The notes beneath the pieces are model-generated. The model did no database searches and was not told the origin of the DNA. It saw only the letters and a program-made list of their open reading frames with translations. From the NCBI GenBank assembly GCA_038198445.1, contig JBBPZZ010000122.1, forward strand, positions 20,877-84,876: DNA of 64,000 nt, given 5' to 3'. The first letter of the stretch is position 1. Every line of letters starts with the position of its first letter. Positions 26,594 to 34,656 of the stretch are shown here, in pieces. The DNA is from JACDDK01 sp038198445 (GTDB lineage: Bacteria; Actinomycetota; Rubrobacteria; Rubrobacterales; Rubrobacteraceae). The position numbers and the translations under genes are program-made.

Positions 26594-27389
26594 ATGCCCC
26601 CGGACCGACGTGACATCCGACGACCCCGCCGATCTCGGCGACCAACTCCGTCTCCACGCCAAGACCGTCCGCCAGCTCCGAAAGAAGTTCCGGGCTGTTG
26701 ATGTGACCGAAGTAGAGTGGGCGTCCTGCCTCAGCCGCGGGCTTTACCTTCTCAACGAGGGCCGCCATCTGACGGCGGCGTCCACGAACCCGCTTGTATG
26801 GGGCGACGACGCCGTCTTCGATCGAGAGCACCGGCCGGATGTCGAGCGCCGTACCTACCAGACGTTGCGCCCGGCCAATACGTCCGCTCTTCGCCAGGTA
26901 TTCCAGAGTGCCAACGGCGAAGAGGACGTTGCAGCGCCGAACCGCCGCCTCGGCGGCCTGGCGGACCTCCCTGAACTCCCCCCCCTGGTCTATGACCTTG
27001 AGAGCTTCGAGGAGGATCAGGCCGGAGCCCATCTCCGCGCTCCGCGTATCCAGGACCTCGACCGGCCTCTCCACCATTCCGGCCGCGACGAAGGCGGACT
27101 CGTAGGTCCCGCTGAGCTCCTTCGAGATGGTGAGTACCAATATGTTGTCGTACGCCGAAAGCGATTCATACGCCTCTACAAAGGCACCCGCCGGGGGTTG
27201 CGAGGTCGTCGGGAACTCCGTGGACTCCGCCAGCCGCTCGTAGAACTCCTCGTTCGACATATCGACTTTGTCCTCATAAGTCTCGTCCGGCCCGAAGTGG
27301 AAAGTGAGCGGCACGGCCCGCACATCCGGGCGTTCGCGCACTCCAGGAGCCAGGCTGGACGTCGAGTCAGTGACTATCGCCGTAGTCAT
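26574..27389 (-). CDS. DegV family fatty-acid-binding protein (FakB-like)
   Basis: DegV family protein, 271 aa, which binds a fatty acid and presents it to the kinase FakA. Reads AIVTDSTSSLAP at the N-terminus, ISKELSGTYESAF in the centre and HVGPGAYGVAYL at the C-terminus. The ATG overlaps the fakA stop by 4 nt, so the kinase and its carrier are coupled. That pairing supports the FakB role over a generic DegV call. Confidence 0.92.
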   Translation of the reverse strand: MTTAIVTDSTSSLAPGVRERPDVRAVPLTFHFGPDETYEDKVDMSNEEFYERLAESTEFPTTSQPPAGAFVEAYESLSAYDNILVLTISKELSGTYESAFVAAGMVERPVEVLDTRSAEMGSGLILLEALKVIDQGGEFREVRQAAEAAVRRCNVLFAVGTLEYLAKSGRIGRAQRLVGTALDIRPVLSIEDGVVAPYKRVRGRRRQMAALVEKVKPAAEAGRPLYFGHINSPELLSELADGLGVETELVAEIGGVVGCHVGPGAYGVAYL

Positions 27390-28984
27390 TCGGCCACCAT
27401 CTGGAGCGGGTACATCGGCTGGCCGCCGTCTCTGACCTCGACTACGGCGTCTTCGTCCAGGTTCTGGATCTTCTCGGCTATCTTGCCGAGGTCCGTTTCG
27501 GCCAAATCTTCGCCCTTAAGGAGCGTTATAACGTCGGCCCCGGTGGAGAGCATCTCCTCCGCCAGCCTCAGCGCCACCTCCCCGACACTCCGTCCAGAAG
27601 CCCGAAGCTCGCCATCGAGAAGCCCGATATACGAGCCCTCGGCGATGTCCCGTTCACCGATCCTGGCGTTGCGGGCGGCGCGGGTGATCTCCGCGTTGTG
27701 AAGGGAATCAGAGATCTCACGCATCTCCCCAGCCACCTCGCGGGCCTCGGATTCAACATCGAAGCCGACCATCACCGCCAGCCCCCCCGCGATAGTCGTG
27801 GTTGGTACGACATAGACCTCCGCCTCGACCAGATCGTTTACCTGCTCCGCCGTCGGCACGATGTTCTTGTTGTTCGGCAAGATGATGACGGCCGCCGCGC
27901 CCGTCTTCTCGACGGCTTCGGCGAACTCGGACGCGCTCGGATTCGCCCCCTGCCCGCCCTCGATCACGACCGCCCCCATGGACTCGAAAAGCTTCCGGTT
28001 TCCCGCCCCCCGGCTCGCCGCCACCACTCCGAGGTCCGCCGTAGGCTGCTCTGTTTCCGGCGGGAACACGCCGGAAACAGAGTGCGAATGAACCTGAGCC
28101 TCCATATCGTCCACCTTGACATCCGAAAGCCGCCCGAATTGTCCAGCGTAAGACAGGGCGCTTCCTGGGTCCTGGGTGTGCAGATGGACCTTTATAACGT
28201 CGTCGTCCGGGATGACGAGGACACTTTTCCCATTGGCGTAGATATAGTCCTCCAGGTCGCCCGCATCACCGTCGATCCCGGTAACGAGGAATTCGGTGCA
28301 ATAGCCCCACGCCTCTTCTTCGGCGTGGATCGCATCCAGGTCCGGCGCGCCGCTCTCTTCGTCGTCCGGAACTTCGACCTTCTGGCCCGTCAGGCAGGCG
28401 TGTATGCCGTCCAGGATCACCGCGACGCCGAGGCCTCCCGCGTCGACGACCCCAGCTTCACGCAGAACGCCAAGAAGTTCCGGCGTCCGCTTCACCGAGG
28501 CGTGGGCCGCCCGCGCGGCCGCCCGCACCACCGAGGGTAGATCGGCGCTCTTGTCCGCGAGCGCCTCGCGGGCCGCGTGGGCCGCGTCCTTTATAACGGT
28601 CAGCATCGTGCCCTCGACCGGCTCCCGGATAGAAGCGTACGCCCGCTCTCTCGCCCCTTCCAGGGCCGCCGCGAAGGTCTCGGCTGTAAGAGACGCACGC
28701 TGGGCAAGAACGTCGCAGGCGCCCCGGATCATCTGCGAAAGTATGACACCCGAGTTTCCGCGCGCGCCCATGAGCGCCGCCCGCGCGCCCGCCTTGCTCG
28801 CCGCTTCAGGCGTATCGTAGGCGTTGTCTCTAGTCTCCTTCAGGATAGATTCGAGGGTTAGGAGCATGTTGGTGCCGGTGTCGCCGTCCGGGACCGGGTA
28901 GACGTTCAGCGCGTTGATCCGCGCGACCTGAGCCTTTAGCGCCGCGTGGGCCGCCGCCACGACGAAGGCCATACTTATCGTCAC
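27386..28984 (-). CDS. fakA: fatty acid kinase catalytic subunit FakA (DAK2 domain)
   Basis: FakA phosphorylates FakB-bound fatty acids to acyl-phosphates, feeding exogenous fatty acids to PlsY. The N-terminal DhaL/DAK2 kinase domain shows NVYPVPDGDTGTNMLLTL and GARGNSGVILSQMIRG; a central domain (GYCTEFLVTG) and C-terminal DegV-like domain follow. 532 aa. GTG start with AAAGG nine bases upstream. First gene of the long run toward plsX and rnc. Confidence 0.93.
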   Translation of the reverse strand: MTISMAFVVAAAHAALKAQVARINALNVYPVPDGDTGTNMLLTLESILKETRDNAYDTPEAASKAGARAALMGARGNSGVILSQMIRGACDVLAQRASLTAETFAAALEGARERAYASIREPVEGTMLTVIKDAAHAAREALADKSADLPSVVRAAARAAHASVKRTPELLGVLREAGVVDAGGLGVAVILDGIHACLTGQKVEVPDDEESGAPDLDAIHAEEEAWGYCTEFLVTGIDGDAGDLEDYIYANGKSVLVIPDDDVIKVHLHTQDPGSALSYAGQFGRLSDVKVDDMEAQVHSHSVSGVFPPETEQPTADLGVVAASRGAGNRKLFESMGAVVIEGGQGANPSASEFAEAVEKTGAAAVIILPNNKNIVPTAEQVNDLVEAEVYVVPTTTIAGGLAVMVGFDVESEAREVAGEMREISDSLHNAEITRAARNARIGERDIAEGSYIGLLDGELRASGRSVGEVALRLAEEMLSTGADVITLLKGEDLAETDLGKIAEKIQNLDEDAVVEVRDGGQPMYPLQMVAE

Positions 28985-29067
28985 GGAACCAGACCTTTCA
29001 CATTACGCTCCAAACCGCACCTGCCGGCATCCTCTCCCGCCGGAGTCCTGGAGGCCTCCGAACCGTG

Positions 29068-29094
29068 TTTACATTACTAAGAATCTGATACAAT
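29068..29094 (+). promoter_or_regulatory. rpmB: candidate promoter of rpmB
   Basis: TTTACA (29068-29073) and TACAAT (29089-29094) are each one mismatch from consensus but only 15 bp apart. They lie in an AT-rich patch about 90 nt upstream of the rpmB ATG, in the divergent fakA-rpmB gap. Confidence 0.4.
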
Positions 29095-29183
29095 TTCCGC
29101 CCGGCGCCCGGAATCCGCAACGCGTAAGCAGCCGACTACCAGGCCCCCAAACTCGACCGGTATCCTAGCATAGGAGAATTATC

Positions 29184-29408
29184 ATGGCGAAGATTTGCTA
29201 CTCGTGCGGTAAGCACCCGAATTTTGGCAACGCCCGCAGCCACTCCCTGCGCGCAACCCGCCGCCGCTGGAACCCGAACCTCCAGAAGGTCCGGATCCAG
29301 GAAGGCGTGACGACGAAGCGCGTGTGGGTCTGCACCTCGTGCCTGAAGGCGTTCAAAGTCCAGAAGGCTCAGACGACGAGCCGTCCACCCGTCACCGAGA
29401 GCGCCTAG
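29184..29408 (+). CDS. rpmB: 50S ribosomal protein L28 (zinc-binding type)
   Basis: L28, 74 aa: CYSCGKHPNFGNARSHSLRA and a second Cys pair CTSC make the zinc-ribbon form. Strong ribosome-binding site AGGAG upstream of the ATG. The only plus-strand gene between 16 and 50 kb; its stop lies 2 nt from the end of convergent ribH, with no room for a terminator between them. Confidence 0.97.
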   Translation: MAKICYSCGKHPNFGNARSHSLRATRRRWNPNLQKVRIQEGVTTKRVWVCTSCLKAFKVQKAQTTSRPPVTESA

Positions 29409-29410
29409 CC

Positions 29411-29944
29411 CTACCTCAAACCAGAGCGTGAATGAGTGGGAGCATCGCCTTCGGGCGAGCGTTCCCGCAGCTTTTGCATGAGGTCCGCCATCTCGACCGC
29501 CGAGACCGCGGCCTCGAAGCCCTTGTTTCCAGCCTTGGTGCCCGCCCGTTCTATCGCCTGCTCGATATTCTCCGTGGTGATAACGCCGAATATTACCGGC
29601 ACGTTAGTCTCCAGCATCACCGACGAAATTCCGCCCGCGGCGCCTCCCGCGACGTAGTCGAAGTGGGCCGTCGCACCCCGGATCACCGCCCCGAGACAGA
29701 TTATGGCGTCGTAGCGGCCCGACAAGGCCATCTGCTTGGCGACCAGGGCCACCTCGTGGGCGCCGGGAACCCACGCGACGTCCACCAGGTCCATCTCTCC
29801 CCCGTGACGCTTTATCGCGTCCAGAGCGCCGTCCAGCAGCGGCCGGACGATGAAGTCGTTAAACCTGGCGGCGGCGATCCCGAAGGACTTGCCGGACGCC
29901 GAGAGGTTCCCCTCGATGTAGTTTGGTCCGTTCTCTCTCTCCAC
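29411..29944 (-). CDS. ribH: 6,7-dimethyl-8-ribityllumazine synthase
   Basis: Lumazine synthase, penultimate step of riboflavin synthesis, forming 60-mer or pentamer shells. Reads IAAARFNDFIVRPLLDGALD, VPGAHEVALVAKQM, ICLGAVIRGATAHFDYV and FGVITTENIEQAIERAG. 177 aa, with a slightly extended hydrophilic C-terminus. Last gene of the rib operon, 9 nt after ribBA. Confidence 0.97.
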   Translation of the reverse strand: MERENGPNYIEGNLSASGKSFGIAAARFNDFIVRPLLDGALDAIKRHGGEMDLVDVAWVPGAHEVALVAKQMALSGRYDAIICLGAVIRGATAHFDYVAGGAAGGISSVMLETNVPVIFGVITTENIEQAIERAGTKAGNKGFEAAVSAVEMADLMQKLRERSPEGDAPTHSRSGLR

Positions 29945-29953
29945 CGCGTTCTC

Positions 29954-31156
29954 CTAGTGGCTCTCGAAGATGTGGTTGAGCTTCTCGCGCTTGGTGGCGA
30001 GATAGCGTTTGTTGTAACCGTTCGGCTCCATCTCAAGCGGTACGCGGTCGGTGATCTCCAACCCAAAGCCCTGTAGACCCACGACTTTGGTGAGGTTGTT
30101 GGTGAGCAAACGGATGCTCTCCAGACCCAGGTCCTTTAGTATCTGGGCGCCGATGCCGTAGTCCCGCAGGTCCGGGGCGAAGCCGAGCTGCTGATTGGCC
30201 TCGACGGTATCCAGGCCTTCGTCCTGGAGGTGGTAGGCCTTCATCTTGTTGAGGAGACCTATGCCGCGTCCCTCCTGCTGCATGTAGACGATCAAGCCCT
30301 CGCCTTCGTCGGCTATTTGGGACATCGCGGCCTCTAGCTGCTGTCCACAGTCGCAGCGCAGGGAGTGGAGCGCGTCGCCCGTCAGGCATGCCGAATGGAC
30401 GCGCACCAGCACGTCTTCCTTGCCCTCCGGCTCGCCCATGACCAGTGCGAGATGGGTGAGCTCATCCATGTCGTTCTCGTAGGCGCGCAGACGGAACTCA
30501 CCAAACTTCGTTGGAAGTTTCGTCTCCACGGCGAAGCCGACGTGCTTCTCGTAGGCGCGACGGTGTTCGATGATCTGGGCCGTCGTCACCATCTTGATGC
30601 CGTGCTTCTTCGAGAACTCCGCGAGGTCCGGCACACGGGCCATGGTGCCATCTTCTTTCATGACCTCGCAGATGACACCCGCCGGCTTTAATCCGGCCAG
30701 CCGGCTAAGGTCCACCGCCGCCTCCGTCTGTCCGGCGCGCTGCAACACGCCGCCCGGACGGGCGCGCAGCGGAAAGACGTGGCCGGGCATGGCAAGGTCT
30801 TCCGGGCCGGTATCGTCATCCACGGCGACACGGCAGGTATGCGCCCGATCCGCTGCGGAGATGCCGGTAGTGATGCCGTCCTTGGCCTCGATGGTGGCCG
30901 TGAAGCCCGTGCCCATCCGGGAGGAGTTGTGCTGGACCATGTTTGGGATCTCCAACCGGTCCACCAGCTCACCAGCCATCGGCAGACAGATCAGCCCCCT
31001 GGCGTAAGTCGCCATGAAGTTTATGTCGTCGGCCGTAACCAGCTCGGCGGCCATCGTCAGGTCGCCCTCGTTCTCGCGATCTTCGTCGTCACAGACGATG
31101 ACCATCTTGCCTTGCTTGATGTCCTCGACAATGTCCTCTATTGGACTAAACGGCAT
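29954..31156 (-). CDS. ribBA: bifunctional DHBP synthase / GTP cyclohydrolase II
   Basis: RibBA makes both riboflavin precursors. N-terminal DHBP synthase (CDDEDRENEGDL near residue 30, ATYARGLICLPM, HVFPLRARPGGVLQRAGQTE) and C-terminal GTP cyclohydrolase II from about residue 200, with its zinc cysteines in ACLTGDALHSLRCDCGQQ and QQEGRGIGLLNK. The ATG at 31156 has GAGAGGAG eight bases upstream and overlaps the ribE stop by 11 nt; this is preferred over a start nine codons upstream. 400 aa. Confidence 0.96.
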   Translation of the reverse strand: MPFSPIEDIVEDIKQGKMVIVCDDEDRENEGDLTMAAELVTADDINFMATYARGLICLPMAGELVDRLEIPNMVQHNSSRMGTGFTATIEAKDGITTGISAADRAHTCRVAVDDDTGPEDLAMPGHVFPLRARPGGVLQRAGQTEAAVDLSRLAGLKPAGVICEVMKEDGTMARVPDLAEFSKKHGIKMVTTAQIIEHRRAYEKHVGFAVETKLPTKFGEFRLRAYENDMDELTHLALVMGEPEGKEDVLVRVHSACLTGDALHSLRCDCGQQLEAAMSQIADEGEGLIVYMQQEGRGIGLLNKMKAYHLQDEGLDTVEANQQLGFAPDLRDYGIGAQILKDLGLESIRLLTNNLTKVVGLQGFGLEITDRVPLEMEPNGYNKRYLATKREKLNHIFESH

Positions 31157-31781
31157 CTTCAACGCTCCTCTCGAAGTTTCCAACTCTGTCAGTTATTCGC
31201 GGCTCCAACAGCCGCTCGACGTACTTGCCTATAACATCCGCCTCCAGGTTTACGCGGTCCCCCGCCCCAAGCGCCGACAGGTTCGTGGCCGCCCTGGTCT
31301 GAGGCAGTATAGACACGGTGAACGAAGCCTCCGTAACAGCAACCACGGTGAGACTAATACCGTCCACGCAGATGCTTCCCTTCTCGACGGTGTAGCGGAG
31401 GACGGACTCTGGAGCTTTGAACTCCCAGATCTCCGCTCCGCCCTCGGGCTGTACGCGGATAACCTCCCCCACGCCATCGACGTGCCCCTGCACGATGTGT
31501 CCTCCGAAACGGTCCCGCGGGCTCATGGCACGCTCCAGGTTTACGATGCCGCCCTCGACTAGCTCCCCGAGCGCCGTGCAACGCAGCGTCTCGCGCATCG
31601 CGTTGAAAACGAGCAGCTTATCGTGCAGCTCACCTACCGTTAGGCACACGCCGTTCACGGAGATGCTGTCGCCGATAGCCACGCTCTCGAACATCTCGGT
31701 GGAAGAGATGGAGATGCGGTTCATCCCACCCGGCTCGATCCCCTGCACCCGGCACGTCGCTTCAACCAGTCCGGTGAACAT
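31146..31781 (-). CDS. ribE: riboflavin synthase alpha subunit
   Basis: Riboflavin synthase dismutates two lumazines to riboflavin. Two homologous lumazine-binding halves are visible: MFTGLVEATCRV with GVCLTV near residue 45, then FGGHIVQGHVDGVGEV with CVDGISLTVV. 211 aa. Overlaps ribD (20 nt) and ribBA (11 nt). Confidence 0.96.
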   Translation of the reverse strand: MFTGLVEATCRVQGIEPGGMNRISISSTEMFESVAIGDSISVNGVCLTVGELHDKLLVFNAMRETLRCTALGELVEGGIVNLERAMSPRDRFGGHIVQGHVDGVGEVIRVQPEGGAEIWEFKAPESVLRYTVEKGSICVDGISLTVVAVTEASFTVSILPQTRAATNLSALGAGDRVNLEADVIGKYVERLLEPRITDRVGNFERSVEDAV

Positions 31782-32865
31782 TTTCCTCCTCCGTTTCGTA
31801 TGGATACAGTGTCATAGCCACGTCATCTCCCAGGACTTCCATGCTCGCGATGGACAAGAGCGGCGCGTCTTTCATACGTTGCAGGCCCAGCGCCCCGATC
31901 ATCGGCACGCCATCCGAGCCCGCCAGTTTCGGGGCTTGGAAGACGGTCATCTTGTCAACGAGCCCCTTCCGGATGAACCGGCTAGCCGTCTCTCCGCCGC
32001 CTTCGACGAGAAGGCCCCGAATGCCGCGTCGGCCAAGCACATCTAATACGAAGAGGAGATCAAGTCCATCCTCACCGGGCGGCGTTGCGATTACTTCGAC
32101 GCCGGCTGCTTCGAGCTCCTTTTCGCGCCCATCCAAAGCGTTGTTGTCGAAGAAAATTAATACAGGCGGCTCGTTCGCGGTGCGAACGAGCTGGCTTTCG
32201 GATGTGGTGGTCAAATTTGGGTCCAGTACGACACGGGTGATGGGTGGCGGGTCTTGTGGCAGGTTTCGGGCGGTTAGAGTTGGGTCATCCGCGCGGACAG
32301 TCCCCGCCCCGACGAGCACGGCTCCAGCCTCGGCGCGCAGGAGATGAGCCCGGTGTCGCGCGGCCACGCCCGTTATCCACTTGCTGTCGCCGGTGGAGGT
32401 GGCGATTCTGCCGTCCAGGGTGGCGGCCAACTTGAGATGCACGAATGGCCGTCCAGTCTTCATCAGGTGGTCGAACTGTTCGTTCTGACGCTCGAAAGCG
32501 CGGTCGTCCCGCACCTCGACCTCCACACCGGCGCTACGGAGGATTTCGACGCTCCGGCCTCTCATTTTGGGGTTGGGATCCAGGTCCCCGATCACGACCC
32601 TGGCAATCCCCGCCTCTAAGATAGCGCCCGTACATGGAGGAGTTCGGCCGTGATGGTTGCAGGGTTCGAGCGTGGTGAACATCGTAGCCCCGCGAGCCGC
32701 CGGGCCGCTTTGTTTCAAGGCGACGATCTCGGCGTGGTCTCGGCCAGCGCGCTCATGCCAGCCCTTACCTATAACCTCGTCACCGCGCGTCAATACGACC
32801 CCTACCAACGGGTTCGGCGCTGCCGTGTAGCGTCCACGCTCCGCGAGGCCGCGGGCGCGATCCAT
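31762..32865 (-). CDS. ribD: bifunctional pyrimidine deaminase/reductase RibD
   Basis: RibD carries out the second and third steps of the GTP branch of riboflavin synthesis. Deaminase zinc site: HAEIVALKQ and TLEPCNHHGRTPPC in the first 85 residues. Reductase domain from about 145 (LKLAATLDGRIATSTGDSKWITG, GAGTVRADDP, LVEGGGETASRFI). 367 aa from the ATG at 32865; a TTG six codons upstream is possible. First gene behind the FMN riboswitch, whose 3' end abuts its ribosome-binding site. Confidence 0.95.
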   Translation of the reverse strand: MDRARGLAERGRYTAAPNPLVGVVLTRGDEVIGKGWHERAGRDHAEIVALKQSGPAARGATMFTTLEPCNHHGRTPPCTGAILEAGIARVVIGDLDPNPKMRGRSVEILRSAGVEVEVRDDRAFERQNEQFDHLMKTGRPFVHLKLAATLDGRIATSTGDSKWITGVAARHRAHLLRAEAGAVLVGAGTVRADDPTLTARNLPQDPPPITRVVLDPNLTTTSESQLVRTANEPPVLIFFDNNALDGREKELEAAGVEVIATPPGEDGLDLLFVLDVLGRRGIRGLLVEGGGETASRFIRKGLVDKMTVFQAPKLAGSDGVPMIGALGLQRMKDAPLLSIASMEVLGDDVAMTLYPYETEEENVHRTG

Positions 32866-32891
32866 GAAGGACTCGCCTTCCAACTCTTCCT

Positions 32892-33054
32892 TTCTACCAT
32901 CCGGACTCTTACCGTCGGCGCCGGACTACAGCTTCGCTAGAAGCCTTCACCGGCTCAACCTGCGGGCACTAACCCGAGGTTCGCGGGCTCCCCGAGAGAA
33001 ACGTTTCTACCCGGGCTCACCGCCGGTGCGGGAATTCCACCCGCCCCCGAAAGT
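32892..33054 (-). promoter_or_regulatory. FMN riboswitch (RFN element)
   Basis: Read on the minus strand, the leader of ribD has the conserved RFN blocks in order: TTCGGGGGCGGGTGGAATTC, CACCGGCGGTGA, AGCCCGCGA, GAGCCGGTGA and AGTCCGGATG. Only about ten bases separate the last block from the AAAGGAAG ribosome-binding region of ribD, and no U-tract terminator is seen. Control is therefore likely at translation: FMN binding would hide the ribosome-binding site. Confidence 0.93.
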
Positions 33055-33064
33055 TACATTGAAG

Positions 33065-33093
33065 AAAGTACCACACACCCGGCACGCCAACAA
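33065..33093 (-). promoter_or_regulatory. candidate promoter of the rib operon
   Basis: TTGTTG (33093-33088) and TACTTT (33070-33065) spaced by exactly 17 bp on the minus strand. The predicted start near 33058 falls just before the first conserved base of the FMN aptamer, which supports the call. Confidence 0.45.
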
Positions 33094-33132
33094 GGACAGC
33101 ATGGGCGGTCGAATGCGCTTACTCTAGCCGTT

Positions 33133-33804
33133 TCAGACGGCGTTCCTTCCCGCCTCGATGATGCGGCGCATCTCCGTCTCCGGATCTCCCTTGTAGACGG
33201 CGGAGCCGGCAACCAGGACCTGCGCCCCGGCCTTTACCATCAGCGGCGCCGTCTCGGTCGTGATGCCGCCGTCGACCTGTACCGGAAGGTCCGTCATCTC
33301 CTTGATCCTGCGGACCTTGTCCGCCATCTCGGGGATGAAACTCTGGCCTCCGAAGCCGGGATTTACGCTCATGACGAGTATGTAATCCAGGTAAGGGAGC
33401 GCCCACTCGATGAAATCCGGTGACGTCGTGGGGTTCAGGGCAACCCCGGCGTCACAGCCGCCCTCACGGATCATGGTCAAAACCCTGTGCAGGTGCGTTA
33501 CGGCCTCGGGTTGCACGGAGATACTGACTACTCCGGCTTCTATAAACGGCTTTATCAGGTTTTCGGGGTTGTCCACCATCAGGTGCGCGTCGACAGGCAG
33601 GTCCACGGCTTCGATGAGCGAAGCGGCGACCACGGGTCCGACCGTCAGGTTCGGGACGTAGTGGTTGTCCATCGCGTCGAAGTGGACCAGCTCCGCGCCA
33701 CCATCCTTCGCCTGGCGCACCTCGTCCGCCAGGTTGGCGAAATCCGCCGCCAGGATAGAGGGCGCCCCAACGATCCTATCTCCAAGTTCACTGAAAAACG
33801 CCAC
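33133..33804 (-). CDS. rpe: ribulose-phosphate 3-epimerase
   Basis: Rpe interconverts ribulose-5-P and xylulose-5-P in the pentose phosphate pathway; ribulose-5-P is also a riboflavin precursor. Reads APSILAADFANLADEV, VHFDAMDNHYVPNLTVGP, DAHLMVDNPE, VMSVNPGFGGQSFIP and QVDGGITTETA. The metal-binding motif is DAMDNHYV, where D-V-M-D-G-x-F-V is usual (Asn for Gly). GTG start with GGGGAGGG upstream. 223 aa, upstream of ribD. Confidence 0.96.
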   Translation of the reverse strand: MAFFSELGDRIVGAPSILAADFANLADEVRQAKDGGAELVHFDAMDNHYVPNLTVGPVVAASLIEAVDLPVDAHLMVDNPENLIKPFIEAGVVSISVQPEAVTHLHRVLTMIREGGCDAGVALNPTTSPDFIEWALPYLDYILVMSVNPGFGGQSFIPEMADKVRRIKEMTDLPVQVDGGITTETAPLMVKAGAQVLVAGSAVYKGDPETEMRRIIEAGRNAV

Positions 33805-33883
33805 CAGAAGTCCCTCCCCGATCAGTGTTTCAAAGTAGGCATTCTACACAAAAGCTGCGGCGAAGCGCGAGAGCCGAGGCCGT

Positions 33884-34645
33884 CTAGCGCGAGCCCATCC
33901 TGTCCCGGAGAGATTTGACGGCGGAGGCTATCTCGCGGGAGATGCTTCGCTGCGGCAGCCCGAGCATCTTGCCGATCTCCGTTTGAGAAATATCTTTATA
34001 GAAGAAGAGATATACGACTTTCCGCTGAAGCTCTGAGAGAGAGTCCATTGCCTGCTCCAGGTGGATACGGTCTTCGATGGGTAGAGAGAAGGCCTCGTAC
34101 TCGATACTTTTGATCGCCGAGAGGTCCGCACCGTCTTCCGCGGGCTTGTCGTCCAGCCAGAATACACTCGTGCCCAGATACAGCTTCATAAGCTCCACGA
34201 TACCTTCCGGCTCGACGTTCACCTCGCGCGCAATCTCCTCCAGTAGCGGAGGACGGCCGAGATCGCTCGACAGCCGCGCCGTCGCTTCAGAGACCTTCGC
34301 GTACAGGCTGCGCGCCCAGCGCGGCCTCTTGACCAGAGCTGTATCCCTGAAGTGGTGACGGATCTCACCGTCGATCATCGAGTATGCGTAGGAGCTAAAC
34401 CTCGCCGCCGAGTCAGTCTTATAGCCGTTCACGGCCTTGATGAGCCCGACGTATCCCACCTGAAGAAGGTCCTCATATGGCTCACTGGACGAGTTGGCGT
34501 ACCGGCGAGCAATGTGGTTCAAAATCTTTCCACGCAGCGAGAAGATCCGCTCCAGGGCGCGGCGGTCTCCGCTGTATCGGTAGGCGTTGACCAGTCGAGA
34601 TACCTCTTCGTTGCCGAGAGGCGCCGTCATGACGGGAGGACTCAC
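33884..34645 (-). CDS. SigB/SigF-type alternative sigma factor
   Basis: Sigma-70 family factor of 253 aa. Region 2 at about residues 38-110 (ILNHIARRYAN, EDLLQVGYVGLIKAVNGY, RFSSYAYSMIDGEIRHHFRD), region 3 near 120-160 (PPLLEEIAREVNVEPEGIVEL) and region 4 at 200-250 (LSELQRKVVYLFFYKDISQTEIG). The start could also be the second methionine at residue 6. It lies 11 nt after pilC, suggesting cotranscription with the pilus ATPase genes. Its own anti-sigma factor is not next to it. Confidence 0.88.
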   Translation of the reverse strand: MSPPVMTAPLGNEEVSRLVNAYRYSGDRRALERIFSLRGKILNHIARRYANSSSEPYEDLLQVGYVGLIKAVNGYKTDSAARFSSYAYSMIDGEIRHHFRDTALVKRPRWARSLYAKVSEATARLSSDLGRPPLLEEIAREVNVEPEGIVELMKLYLGTSVFWLDDKPAEDGADLSAIKSIEYEAFSLPIEDRIHLEQAMDSLSELQRKVVYLFFYKDISQTEIGKMLGLPQRSISREIASAVKSLRDRMGSR

Positions 34646-34656
34646 GGCGGGCGCTG

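Noticed and set aside
29409..29410. A terminator between the convergent rpmB and ribH genes.
   Set aside because: Only 2 nt separate the stop codons and I saw no hairpin with a U-tract inside either gene end.
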